From Nautilus pompilius (lineage: Eukaryota > Mollusca > Cephalopoda > Nautilida > Nautilidae), in contig JACATO010002214.1 in the NCBI GenBank assembly GCA_018389105.1, positions 682,001-746,000 on the forward strand: a stretch of 64,000 bases of DNA, given 5' to 3'. Below are positions 37,701 to 48,700 of this stretch, piece by piece. The stretch's first letter is position 1, and each line of letters starts with the position of its first letter. The notes under the pieces are model-generated. The model ran no database searches, was not told the origin of the DNA, and saw only the letters and a list, made by a program, of their open reading frames with translations. Position numbers and translations under genes: made by a program.

Positions 37701-38809
37701 ACTGATATAAATCTTTTAAGATGCTATTGTCCAAAATAATGTTGGCTCCAACAGCAACGTGTTGACACAGCAGATGAGGGAACAGCATTCATGGATGAAT
37801 TGGAGTTAGCTTGTAAAATGTTTGAATGCATCTGAGTCTGGTGCACTTAGTGCTAATGAGAAACTATTGTGCATCATCTTTGTTGGCCAGAGTTACAGGC
37901 ATTGTCTGCCTCTACCTTGTAGCTATATTGCTGCTATCTTCATCAAAAGAATTGATGGTGATGGCTGCATCTCTTCAATAAGCATGAAACCAGTTGACTT
38001 CATTCCTTTTAATGTCAGTAACTGGCTTGTAGGGTGAGCTCCCTTCATCTGTTGTTTTCACTTAGATATTGCATCATCAGTCATAAGGGCTTCCCTTTAC
38101 AGTAGATCAAATCAGGATAAATTGGTGCCACCAGGCATAAAACCTATGCTGTGGCTGGAGCTGGACCTCAACAATAAGCTGACACACTGCTATTTATATG
38201 CTATCTAAATGTTTTAGAATGCTGTGAAATATTCCAAAATCCTATAAAATATATTTGGTATCATCAGCTGTGCAAATTTATGCAACTCTTCATTTATATC
38301 TATCTAGCTGCACTAAATGCAAAGATGTACATCACTGGTCAATTTGGTCCCTACCATCCTTCAGGTAGTTTAAAAACAAAAATAAAAAATAATTGTATAA
38401 AATTACTGCTGTGTACAAAATTGCGCCATTTAACTTGTTTTTCTTCATGATGTGCATGAGTTGTAATGCCTAACCCCTTGCGTTCAAGGTGAAGATTAGT
38501 CAAAAACATAGTACTAAAGATTCATTATACTAATGCTAGCAAAGAAAATAGATTGGTTAATAAGACCATTAGTTGATAATGAAGATCCTCAGTTTACTGG
38601 ATTAACCAAAACATGAGCTTTTTTTTCACATCAATGAGGTAGTGGTTTCTGTAGGTTGGTATCAGTTATTTAATAAAAGCAGGAACAATAGAGATGGTAA
38701 GGAGAGTTGCATTATGTGGGTAATGATTTAGCTGCTGATACATATAAACTTTGTTCATTAATTTGATGCTATGCAAACTTGCAACCAGAAAATAACAAAG
38801 AAAAACAAA

Positions 38810-40420
38810 ACAATCAAAGACTTTGATTATCTAGATATAAATTGGATTTCTGAAATTGGCTAGTCACCAATGAACTTTGAATTTGTTGACGATGTACACA
38901 AAGATTCTTTCACCAACTAGGGATAAAATCTTGTTCCAACTCATTTACAGTCTGGAAAATGAGTTAAGCATCCATGAATACATTAGGTAATAGTGATCAC
39001 AAAACATTAAAAGGGTTACAGTAAGACGGCATCTGATATTAAGCAATGGAAAAAAAAATGGGCTAAATTCAAGCAAATTTGGACATGATCTTCCCTGCTG
39101 AATGTGATATTAATGGAGACTGGAATACTCCATACACCGTTTCTATGGAATCTTAAGTAAAATCCATCTCTAAAAGCTACGTAAAGTGATGAGAAAAAAG
39201 AAAAACGGGCTGGATAGACAAATCACAAAGTTTCACATAGCACTATTTTAAAAGACTGAGGGAAACTATAGGGAAAATCTGAGTAATTTCAAAAAAGATT
39301 GTACTAAAAAATCTGTAGCAGTATAGAACAATTAAGAGAAACCAGGCAGAACTCCAAAAATCTAGGATTCATGCCAAAGTTAAAAAAAAACAAACAAAAA
39401 ATCCAGCCATGTGAGGAAACAAAAGTAGGGCAATTTAAATGTGATTAGGACCATAAAATCAGCATTAAAATAAATGTCAACATCCCTGCAATAATTATTT
39501 TATTTACTTTTCAAAATTGAATTCTTAAATGTAAAATCAAAAAATGTTGCTATGAATGAGATCTTTTAATTAGCCAACTAAAGATGGAGAAGACAGTTGG
39601 TGCCCCAGTAGTTAAAACACTAAACTACCAAGGTTGAGAACCTAAGTTTGACTCCTGGTTAGGGGGGGGGGGTCAGCTCAATATGGCTTACCTCCCTGGA
39701 ATGATTTTTCTGACTCTTCTTTACCAGCTAGTTGTATAGGTTTTCTCTGGGCTCTCAAATTTCTTTCTACATCTAAAAACGAAGAATTCTAGTAAAGATT
39801 TCCCTGCCAAAGACAGAAAGCCTGGCTCCATGTGGTGCAGAAAGGCACTGCTCTCTAGTTGATGACCACAACACTAAACTCCCTCAGCAAGGTTGTCATC
39901 TGTTGAAGAGGTATATGACACAAGTAATATAAAGCATTTGAATCCTGCTGACATGTATTTCACTACTTTCAAAAGTCAAACTCAGATCTACAGCCTTTTA
40001 AGTAGGATTTTTAAGAATTAAATAGAGTACCAGAATTAGATTGACACAAACCAATATTTTAAGAGATTTTAAATAAGTCCATGAATTATACTATACACCA
40101 GTGAAACATCAATTAAAGATGCAATGATTTATAAGAAAAAAAAAATTGTTCACTGACAAAAAAATCCTTAAAAATACTTGTGACACCAGAAAGTTGAATA
40201 AAGGTAAGTAAACATGTTGTTTATCTTGATTTCCTTAAAGCAATTGATTTCTGTTCTGCATAGAAAATCTCTCACCGAGAATTACTTGCATAACTAAGTT
40301 TAGAGTTTTTAAAGGGACATAATGCTTCAAGATGTTATCAGTGGATACTGCATAGGTTTAGTTTTTGGGCCTATTGCCCTTTTTAATGTTTGCTGGAATC
40401 TAACAATATTTTGACATAAA
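38810..40420 (+). pseudogene. Decayed CR1/L2-type LINE, endonuclease to reverse transcriptase
   Basis: Frame fragments in correct order: FDYLDINWISEIG (38820-38865, the GDFNxxDIDW endonuclease motif), LGNSDHKTL (38985-39010, the terminal SDH motif), INGDWNTPY, TGWIDKSQSF, then VVYLDFLKAIDF (about 40216-40251, reverse-transcriptase motif A) and VISGYCIGLVFGPIALFN (about 40336-40390, motif B, PQGSVLGP in active copies). The 39595-39890 SINE lies between the two domains and is a later insertion. Many stops mark it as old. The C-terminus and 3' end were not recognised. Confidence 0.75.
39595..39890 (+). repeat. tRNA-derived SINE nested in the CR1-type LINE
   Basis: A nearly complete copy: head TGCCCCAGTAGTTAAAACAC, B-box-like AAGTTTGACTCCTGG, an 11-base G run, body TTTACCAGCTAGTTG and AAATTTCTTTCTACATCTAA, and tail CAGAAAGCCTGGCTCC then GGTGCAGAAAGGCACTGCTC. 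Confidence 0.85.
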
Positions 40421-40469
40421 AAGCACTTAAATATACAGTAGGGGTAACACCAGCAATCTGATCAGTCCT

Positions 40470-40640
40470 GGTGAAGGAGTATACTGTTGCATTTTCCCAA
40501 TACAAGTGTTAACAATCCCACACCATGTAGGATATGTCTACTAGAAGTCTTCATTTTTAAATGTGGGAAGGTGGTTTTCAATCCAACACTCAACCTTATC
40601 GATCCAGTAGTCTAACTGCTGAACCCCTACATCATATGAA
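40470..40640 (-). repeat. tRNA-derived SINE, truncated
   Basis: On the minus strand the head (GGGGTTCAGCAGTTAGACTA, then GGTTGAGTGTTGGATTG) joins directly to the CACATTTAAAAATGAAGAC body. The middle of the element is missing, so this is an internally deleted copy. Confidence 0.65.
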
Positions 40641-41309
40641 GCTAAGATTTTTATCGCATAATTTTATTTCAGATCTTGTGAAATTTCTGTTTTAGTATTA
40701 TTAGTAATTTCTTGAGATAAGGGAGGAGCTCAAATGGTTTTTAAAAAACACATTCTGTTTATACAGAAGTTTAAGAGGCCAGTTATGACAGAAAGATGCC
40801 ATAACAAAGGCCATAAAAACAAACAATGCTGAAAAGCATCAAAAAAATGAAAAGCAAGTAATTAAAATTAAAGGTCCTGTGCTGAACAGTTTCATGAAAA
40901 ACTAGTTTCAGTGCAATTATTCTTCGTTAATCTTCAGCAGAAGGCATAAGCTATATGTTGGAGTCTGCCAGGTGTTTTCTCCAAACCTAACTTTGAAAGA
41001 ATGCATTAAAAAAGTGGTTGTTGTAGATCAGAGAGTACCTCCACTAAAAATTGAAAGAAAGAATGCTAGACAACATACCCATGGGACCTTTTAATTGGCA
41101 AGCAAAGGGAGATAGCCAAGTGAGTCTGAAAAAACATTTTTTCTAACTACATCTTGTCTTTGAAGAAATATTTGAAAGTTATAGATATTTTAAAAAAAAA
41201 AAAACAGCAGCAGAAAACTTAAGGTAAATTACATGTAATAAATAAATTTGGTTAGCATTTGAAGGAAGAAAACCAATTAACTTACATTATTCACCCTACC
41301 TACGAGTAT

Positions 41310-41545
41310 ATCATGGATGAGACAGACACCGGCAGCAGAGGTCATGGTCATAACAGCAACAGCCCAAGACTGAGTTTGATTCAATTTAGTCATTAGCTAG
41401 AGTTGGCACTGAGTTCCTCCCTATTATGTACCATGCCATTTGCTTGGGGTTTCTTGGAGTTCTTTAGTTTCCCTCCTGTCACTAGTCAGAATGGATTCTG
41501 TAAGTTGATTTCTAATGCTTTACTGCTACACTCATAGTAAATTAA
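41310..41545 (+). repeat. Diverged SINE-like copy
   Basis: Weak head (GAGTTTGATTCAATTTAG as a possible B box) followed by GGGGTTTCTTGGAGTTCTTT and AGTTTCCCTCCTG, in the order seen in the other copies. Either an old copy or a related subfamily. Confidence 0.4.
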
Positions 41546-42759
41546 TGCATCTTAAGAAGGTTATACACATAAAAGTTTCTTTGGAGGTTAAGTTATGCAA
41601 TTGCTGAAAAATACTTTATTTAAATCTTAGCAGGATCTGATTTTAAAATGTAACATTTTTCATGTTTGCAAATGAGAACTTTAAAAAAAAATTTCCTGAA
41701 AATTCCATGAAAAAACAAAATTAATAAAAAAAACAAAAATACATGTGGCAATTTAAAATAAAATGAGATACATAAATCTAAAAGAATTAAGATGCTGACT
41801 GCTCTATATTTAACTCTCCATCATTTCAAATGAGTAAACCTTAAAAAAAGTAAAAATTTGTGAGATTTTTTTCAGTGAACATTTTAATATTTCTTTCCTC
41901 TCCCAATATTTGCTTGTGAAGCATCATCAATTACAAATAGTGGGATAGAGGGTTAATATTTTAAGAATAAAATATCCTTCTCTATTTCTTGGAAGCAGCA
42001 TTTTTTCCCTTTCTTTTTTTTTAATGGTAGATGCAATTATAAGATGGGTTTTAGAGTGTACTCCATTATCTCAACTGAAGATCTGTTACAACAGATACAT
42101 ACAAACAGAATCATGTATTAAAGTTGTTATCTTCTTGCATTTAAGTCTGAAAGTACAGCCTGGAAATCAGTTTGATGAAAATCCAAGCATCAGTTAAATC
42201 TAACAATTCTTGAAGTTTAAAAAAAAAAAAGGGCTCATGCTTCATTTCTACATCTCATTTTAGATTTAACTTTAAGTAAACCTCAAGGTTAGTTTACTGG
42301 TGGAAAATCAGGCATGATTGCTTATTTTGATTTCCCAGTTAAGTTTTACTTCTGCAGTACATAATCAGAAGGTCGGAAGGCAACATTCTTGCTACCAATA
42401 TGAGTACTTAAAACTGGTCTCTTCTCTGCTGCCTTTGGCATCCTGTATCCCACAGATAAATCAGTTAATCATTAGACATCACAATGACATTGTATTTATC
42501 ATACAGAGGACAATCTGATGGAAAAAGTCTTATGCTTAACGAATTAAAAGGAGGTGAAATAAAACAATTTTTCTTTTGAAAAATTTCTATAGGATTTTAG
42601 TTTTAAAAGATTTATCCTCAAAACATACTGACAAAAATAAAAACAACACAAAAGATGACTAAATATGGTAGAAATGATAAACCAGACTATTTTTAAAAAA
42701 GCAAATGTTTTTCAATAATTCAATCTGAACCAGTCAACCATTTTGAAAAAAAAAAAGTA

Positions 42760-44066
42760 CAGTGGCAGACAAAAGTTTAAGAATGATGGAAGAACAAACG
42801 TAGATTGACACATTTGGCATTCCTGTCCAATGAAACATACTCAGACCAAGGATTTAACTCTCATATTCCAAGATTACTAAGCAGGTCAAGCAGAGTAAAA
42901 TGGGTTGTTATCTAACTTAGAGGCTGCACAAACAAACGAGTGACTATATCAAACCACCATAAAAATGGCAGAGCTTGAAAAACTGATGCTTAGACTGATT
43001 GGTGGTCTCTCTCTCTGAAATGGACTGGCACAAGATGTCGGCTAACATTTATAGGGACTTTAAGGACCCATTAATCTCCATGAAAACTGTTCAGAGATGG
43101 CTCTGTGATTTTGAACTGATGGGGTGTATCGCCAAGAAGAAACCCTTTATTTCCATGAAGAATTGAAAGATCCCGACTTCAGTTCATCAAGGACCATCTC
43201 CACTGGACCCTAAAGATATAAGCCAAAGTCCCTTGGTCTGATGAATCCAATTCCAGAGGTTTGGATCAAATAATCAAACTTGTGAGAGGCAAATATTTAC
43301 TGAGGCCTTTCACATGAAGTGTACTAAATTGACAATCAAAAGTGGGGGTAGGTCCATTGTACAATGGGCTTTTTCTCTCAGAGGGGGACAGGACCTATTC
43401 ATTGTACCCAGAAAATAATGGGTGTTTGTTGACCTGGACATTGACAAATATACTAAAACCACATTCTGAGGCCTACCTTTCTCTCAAATGGAATTTCCAA
43501 CATAATGGTATCCAAAACATTCAAACGTCGTCATTAAAAGGATATTTTGTAGATTTAAAAATTTCAGTTCTAAAGTGGCCGACTCAATCCTGATTTAAAT
43601 TCAAGAGAAAATCTGTGATGTTATAGATAAATTGTTTAAATGAAAAAGATCCAAAAATATGGATCAATTGTTCCAAATTATTTTGTTGATTAGAGCTGAT
43701 ATTTGCATAGACTGGTGTATTTGTCTTGCAGACTTCATGGATAAGCACTGTCAGGATGTTATGGTTAAGTGATCAAATACCAACACTTCCTTCATCTGTT
43801 TATCTATGCAATTTCTAAAATTTAGGTCTTTGTGACAAAATTCCAAACATGTTTGATTCATTCTCAAACTTCTGTTATCATGAAATTCCATCTCAATGTC
43901 AAAGCCAATGTATGCAAAATATTTACTACCAACCATGTTGATTTATATATGAATCATAAAACAACAAATTGCTTTTCTATCAGTGTAATGCCCATCCTGG
44001 AAAGTTTATTTTCATGTGCAAATTTATGTTTGTTCTGCCAAGTTCTTAAACTTTTGTCTACCACTG
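42760..44066 (+). mobile_element. Full-length Tc1-like transposon with dead transposase
   Basis: The left end CAGTGGCAGACAAAAGTTTA and the right end (reverse complement CAGTGGTAGACAAAAGTTTA) are near-perfect inverted repeats of at least 24 bp, each flanked by TA. The 1,307-bp interior carries a broken transposase: MAELEKLMLRLIGGLSL, a stop, then ISMKTVQRWLCDFEL and IAKKKPFIS (helix-turn-helix and nuclear-localisation type linker), VPWSDESN (catalytic Asp), and later a frameshifted acidic block. Length and order fit Tc1 elements. Frameshifts and stops make it non-autonomous. Confidence 0.85.
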
Positions 44067-44592
44067 TATATTTCATTCTTAGGATATTTAGCCCTTATCT
44101 TGTTATTTTGTAATTGCTGGTGATTTTTTTTTTTTAATAAATAAATATGAGAAGAAAAAAATAACAAAAACAGTTTACAGGAAATCTAGTGAAACTTTAA
44201 CTTTGTAAGGTTTGGAAGCTGAGTATATTAAGTTTGTTATTAATGTTGCATTAAAATAATAGCAAATTGTACTTGTTTAAAATGAAAAATAATTTAGTGG
44301 TATACAACAGGCTGGCAGTTTAATCCTTTGAGGTTTTCATATTTCAATTTAATTCACAGTATGGCTAATAGAGATTTTTGTTTTGGTTTTTGAATAATTT
44401 AATTATGAAAATGTCAGTTCAAAATTCAATTAACAGTTGTGTTTTTTTTCCATACATGAATTAAAACTTCGCAGGAAGAATAATTTTAATTTGAACATGT
44501 CAAATAAGTCCTATAAAGAATTCTAGAAGGAACCTTGCTAAACTCCCAGCACTTTTCTTTTCTTTTATTAAAATAAGTATGACATACTAGAG

Positions 44593-44851
44593 CAGTGGTT
44601 TTCAACCAAGGTTCCGCCAGTACAGTCCAAGGGTTCCGCAAGTTTGAATTCAAATCTGAGAGTCCATTTTATTATTATATGCATATTGTTTAAATATAAT
44701 CAAATACCGGTAATGTTGCTGTATCCGTGCACTGCATGAAATAGCAATTGATTGAATAAAAACATCAAATGAGCGCGGCCTATCGTATGTCAGACAGACA
44801 ATGCAAAAAAGTGATGATGAATCATTTTTTCATTAATCACAAAATCATATA

Positions 44852-44893
<42 letters not shown>

Positions 44894-45236
44894 AGTATAT
44901 GCCGCTATTATTAAACTTGCTAAAGATCATTTTATTTTGTTTTAGTTTATACAATTCTGCTTACGGCTTTACAAGTATGGATAGATTTCTGAAAAAACGT
45001 AAATTAGATACAGGTGAAGAGACGCAATCTGTTGAAGCTGCAGCCAGTGATGCTACCTCGTCGAAATTGCCAAGAAATGATGTAAATTTTTTACAGTTTA
45101 TATTTTTATTGTAAATAAATCTGAACATGAGTATTTTAATTTCATTTTATTTTATCAAATATGAGCACAGGGGTTCCTCGAGCCTCTGGAATGTTTCATT
45201 GGGGTTCCGCTCCACCAAAAAGGTTGAAAAATACTG
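44593..45236 (+). mobile_element. Compact hAT (Charlie/ZBED5-like) deletion element
   Basis: The ends CAGTGGTTTTCAACC and, reverse-complemented, CAGTATTTTTCAACC are Charlie-type hAT inverted repeats. The identical 8-mers TACTAGAG lie on both sides (44585-44592 and 45237-45244), a perfect hAT target duplication. Subterminal GGTTCCGC motifs occur near both ends. Total 644 bp, far below an autonomous hAT, so most of the transposase is missing. An (AT)n run occupies 44858-44888. Confidence 0.9.
44977..45114 (+). pseudogene. N-terminal stub of a hAT transposase inside the compact hAT
   Basis: The start ATG at 44977 begins MDRFLKKRKLDTGEETQSVE then AAASDATSSKLPRND. The MDRFLK opening is the usual N-terminus of ZBED5-like hAT transposases. 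Homology ends after PRND, where relatives continue into a KYDxSYL block and a BED-type zinc finger. The frame then runs ten further residues (VNFLQFIFLL) to a stop. The reading frame is clean, so the internal deletion is recent relative to other relics in the window. Confidence 0.7.
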
Positions 45237-45684
45237 TACTAGAGATTTAATCAAACAGCTTTCATAATGACAACAAGATTCCTTTTGTTTTCATGTTTAA
45301 TAGCCCCATTTTTCCATTAGTAGCAGCTGCTTGGCTTTTAATTAGAAAATTAATTCTCCTTGTATTTAAGGCTTTTAATGAAGATGATTACTAAATCTGC
45401 TTCTGACAGGTTTTCTTAGTTGTGAGAATCTTCCTTGTTTCCCTGTCAAAATACATACTTTTACATTTCTTTAGTACTGAGTTCCTTCTCCAAACAAGTT
45501 CTGTCCATTATAAGACTTTATCAAAGTTAATCAATGTGGGTTCAAGGAGAAAACATCTTTTCCCAAACAATTTATGGCCACTATTCCTACCTATTAACCA
45601 TCATATGTTCTTTGTGATCTGTAAAGCATCATTAACATTTTATTTGTTGGCTCCCCCCACATGACATTTAATTTAAAAGCTATA

Positions 45685-45779
45685 CATAGTAGGAATGTTT
45701 GAATAAAACAAAGGGAGAAGCAGATGCCATTTTGGTGATGCCAGTTCAGTCGAGTTTTAATTTTGAACATCCCTAGTAT
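45685..45779. mobile_element. Palindromic MITE family, copy E
   Basis: The left arm TAGGAATGTTTGAATAAAAC and the right arm CAGTTCAGTCGAGTTTTAAT then GAACATCCCTAGTA are imperfect inverted repeats. Confidence 0.65.
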
Positions 45780-48700
45780 GCTTTCCTTCTTTGACGATAA
45801 TACATACTTGACAACAAAAGATATTTTTCATCTCTTTTAAAAAAATTTTTGCTTCAATTCAACTAAAACCTATTCAAAAATTTTTATTTGCATATCTATT
45901 TATAGAGCATAACAGATTGTGGTTATGCACCTACTATAAATCAGAGAGAGGGGAGAGAATATGCAATGTTATCTGAGTTGCTTAAAATCATACATATGAA
46001 ATACAACATGGTTGTGAAAGTGAATCCATAACAAATATGAAAATTTTTTACAACACCAGAATTTAGGGTATACTAACATTCGGATTCTTTTGAAGGTCAA
46101 AAAGAGAGAAAAAAATCAATTATCTGCAGAAGATTCCGAGTACATCTAAATACTAGTGACTCACCACATCATAAAACCAACCACATATATACCACACAGC
46201 ATCATTCTCTCCATCACTGTCTTCTCTTTACTCTTTTGTAGGTCGCTTCACCCAGTGACTAAAATTAAAATAATCAGCTTTCATGTCCTTAAACCATTTA
46301 TTCAAGATGGACTAACCATGTTTGCAGTCATATGCAAAACAGTGATTTTGTTTTCATAAAGCTGAAACACAATGATCTCTTTAAATAAAGTTACAGATTA
46401 AATCATTTTAAACTCTTAGCCTCTACAATTTTACTAAGCCAATTATTCCATGGATCTGCATACAACAGGTTGGCTAGAAAAAAACAACAAAAAAATCCCT
46501 TCTTATAATATTTATTCAGCCCCTCCTGTTTTTAAATCTTTCCTTCTACTGCAAACTAAAGTTAAAAAACAGAGAGACAGAAAATCTCAGAAATGAATTC
46601 TCTCTCTCTCTCTCTTGCTGAAAAAATGTGAGCATTTGTACCAAGTTATGTCAATTGTTACTTTGTACCTACACTTACTCACTTCACACCTGCCTTAGAT
46701 CACTCAAGTGACATATCTTTGCAGTCTTCCTTGGCTATCTATAAGATTGCCTGCAAGCTATCCATATTCTAGACAGAGCTGATCTGATGACTTATAACAG
46801 TCTAATGACCTATAGCTATCAGTTAATTCAGTCATACTGATAAATATCAACACAAAGACACTAAGACTTTAAAACACTGCTACTTCCCCCTGCAAAATTT
46901 CAGCTTCAAGGATTCAGTAAAAATGTTTAGAAAATTATATATATAAAGAACTCATATTGAATATTTGCAGAGTAATGCAACAAAATCAATCAAATCATTA
47001 TTTACAAAATAATTAATTAATGCCTATATTCCCCTCAAATTAGGAGTGAACTTTGTGCCAAAAGGTTCTAGACTTCAGTCTAAAACAAAAAAAAAAAAAG
47101 TTTGAGGTACAGATAATAACACTGCATCCAAACAGGAATTCTAGGTGTTTTTATTTCAGAATAAATATAAACTATTCTGAAATAAATGTGGTGGATAGAA
47201 AACAGGGAAAAGTTTGATCTGAAATTTTTCTGGTTGTGTTTATAACACCTTTTTTTTTTTTTTAAATTTTTTTAGCTAATTCATTTATTTTCTGGAATCC
47301 AAGCCAGAACCAGTCAACTTTCATATTATTTATCATGCAGACGCAGAGAAACTGAAAGCCTGATACCCATTTAAGTCATGGTCATATTTGTCTGGAAGCA
47401 GTTCGATTTTCACTGCAGTGATGGCTGCTCGTTTGAGAATGAGTCAGCCATTGTTCAATAAAGATGTCCACTTGAAAATATCTTAAATCAATGCTTGTCT
47501 ACACAACTCGTCGCATCCTCTGTTTACAAGTTGTGGAAGCTTTATTGAACTATGTAATCAGAAGCTCCTTTCCAGAACAAGGATTTTATTGCTAAAAGGA
47601 GTTATAATTAACAGTTGTAAGTAAAAAAAAAGAAAAAGAAAAGGGGCTATTTTGTTATTAGAAAACTTGTGCTATTAGAAGCAGAAGTCCTAAATCAATG
47701 TTTCCTCCCACCCCCATGTAAGGTTTCTATGTGTTGATTAGTTTCTTAATTTCATTTCCTTTTACCACAATATCCACAACTGCAGCAAGTCTTTGGATGA
47801 AGGCACTGAGAAAAAACACCATCAAAGAAATGAAAACCCAAAGAATAGGACTAACAGAGGATAAAAAATCTTTTGGCTAAGAATATAATCTAAAAACATG
47901 CTCTATTAACCCTTTTAGCCAATGAAATGACTTAGTACCCTGAATATTAAATTCATGTTTAATACTTTTTTTTTAAAGAATCCAAAAATGACAGTCAAAA
48001 TTGAATTGACCTTTTTTCTTTTCTTTGCCAGACTAAATACTTCAGCAAATTTAATTTCAGAAGTTAGTTTCCATTGATCAGTTTCAAATTAAAAAGGGTC
48101 AGTCATGATTTTATCAGCTTTTTAATGAAAAAATTACAACACCATTAATGATCTCTCTCTCTGTGACTTCTCTCCATATATAGTTCTTCCCTACTCACCC
48201 AAATTATTGTTTTTTTTTTAATTAACATTTTCAATGGCAGGCATTTATTGGCCACATGCTTGGCAATTTCTTGATGATTTTGTTTCTTGAAAGTTACTTC
48301 AGACCATAGCAGGAAAAATACTTATTAAATTAGAATATAGGGGGAAAACACAAAAAGTCAGTAAGCTTTTGCCTGTAATGGTTTAAGCTTTATCAAAGAG
48401 GCAAAAAGAAGAGATAAAATGTGGCAAATCTTGAAATATTAGGAGTGGATTAAGTAACTTTTCTGCCTTGTAAGGCTAGCTAAACTAACATTGGGGGGGG
48501 CTCTGATCATTGGAGAAAACTACTAAATAGGCCATACCTGTATCTAGCATCCAAGAAAAAAGAATGGTTAACAAATGTCTTGGAGCTTAAATCTGAAATT
48601 CATCATCTCTTAATGGATTCAAAGGTTACCCAAAAGAGATGGCAATCTTGATTAAACAAATAGCTGGTGGTGGAAACAAGGACAAAACCACAGAGAAATA

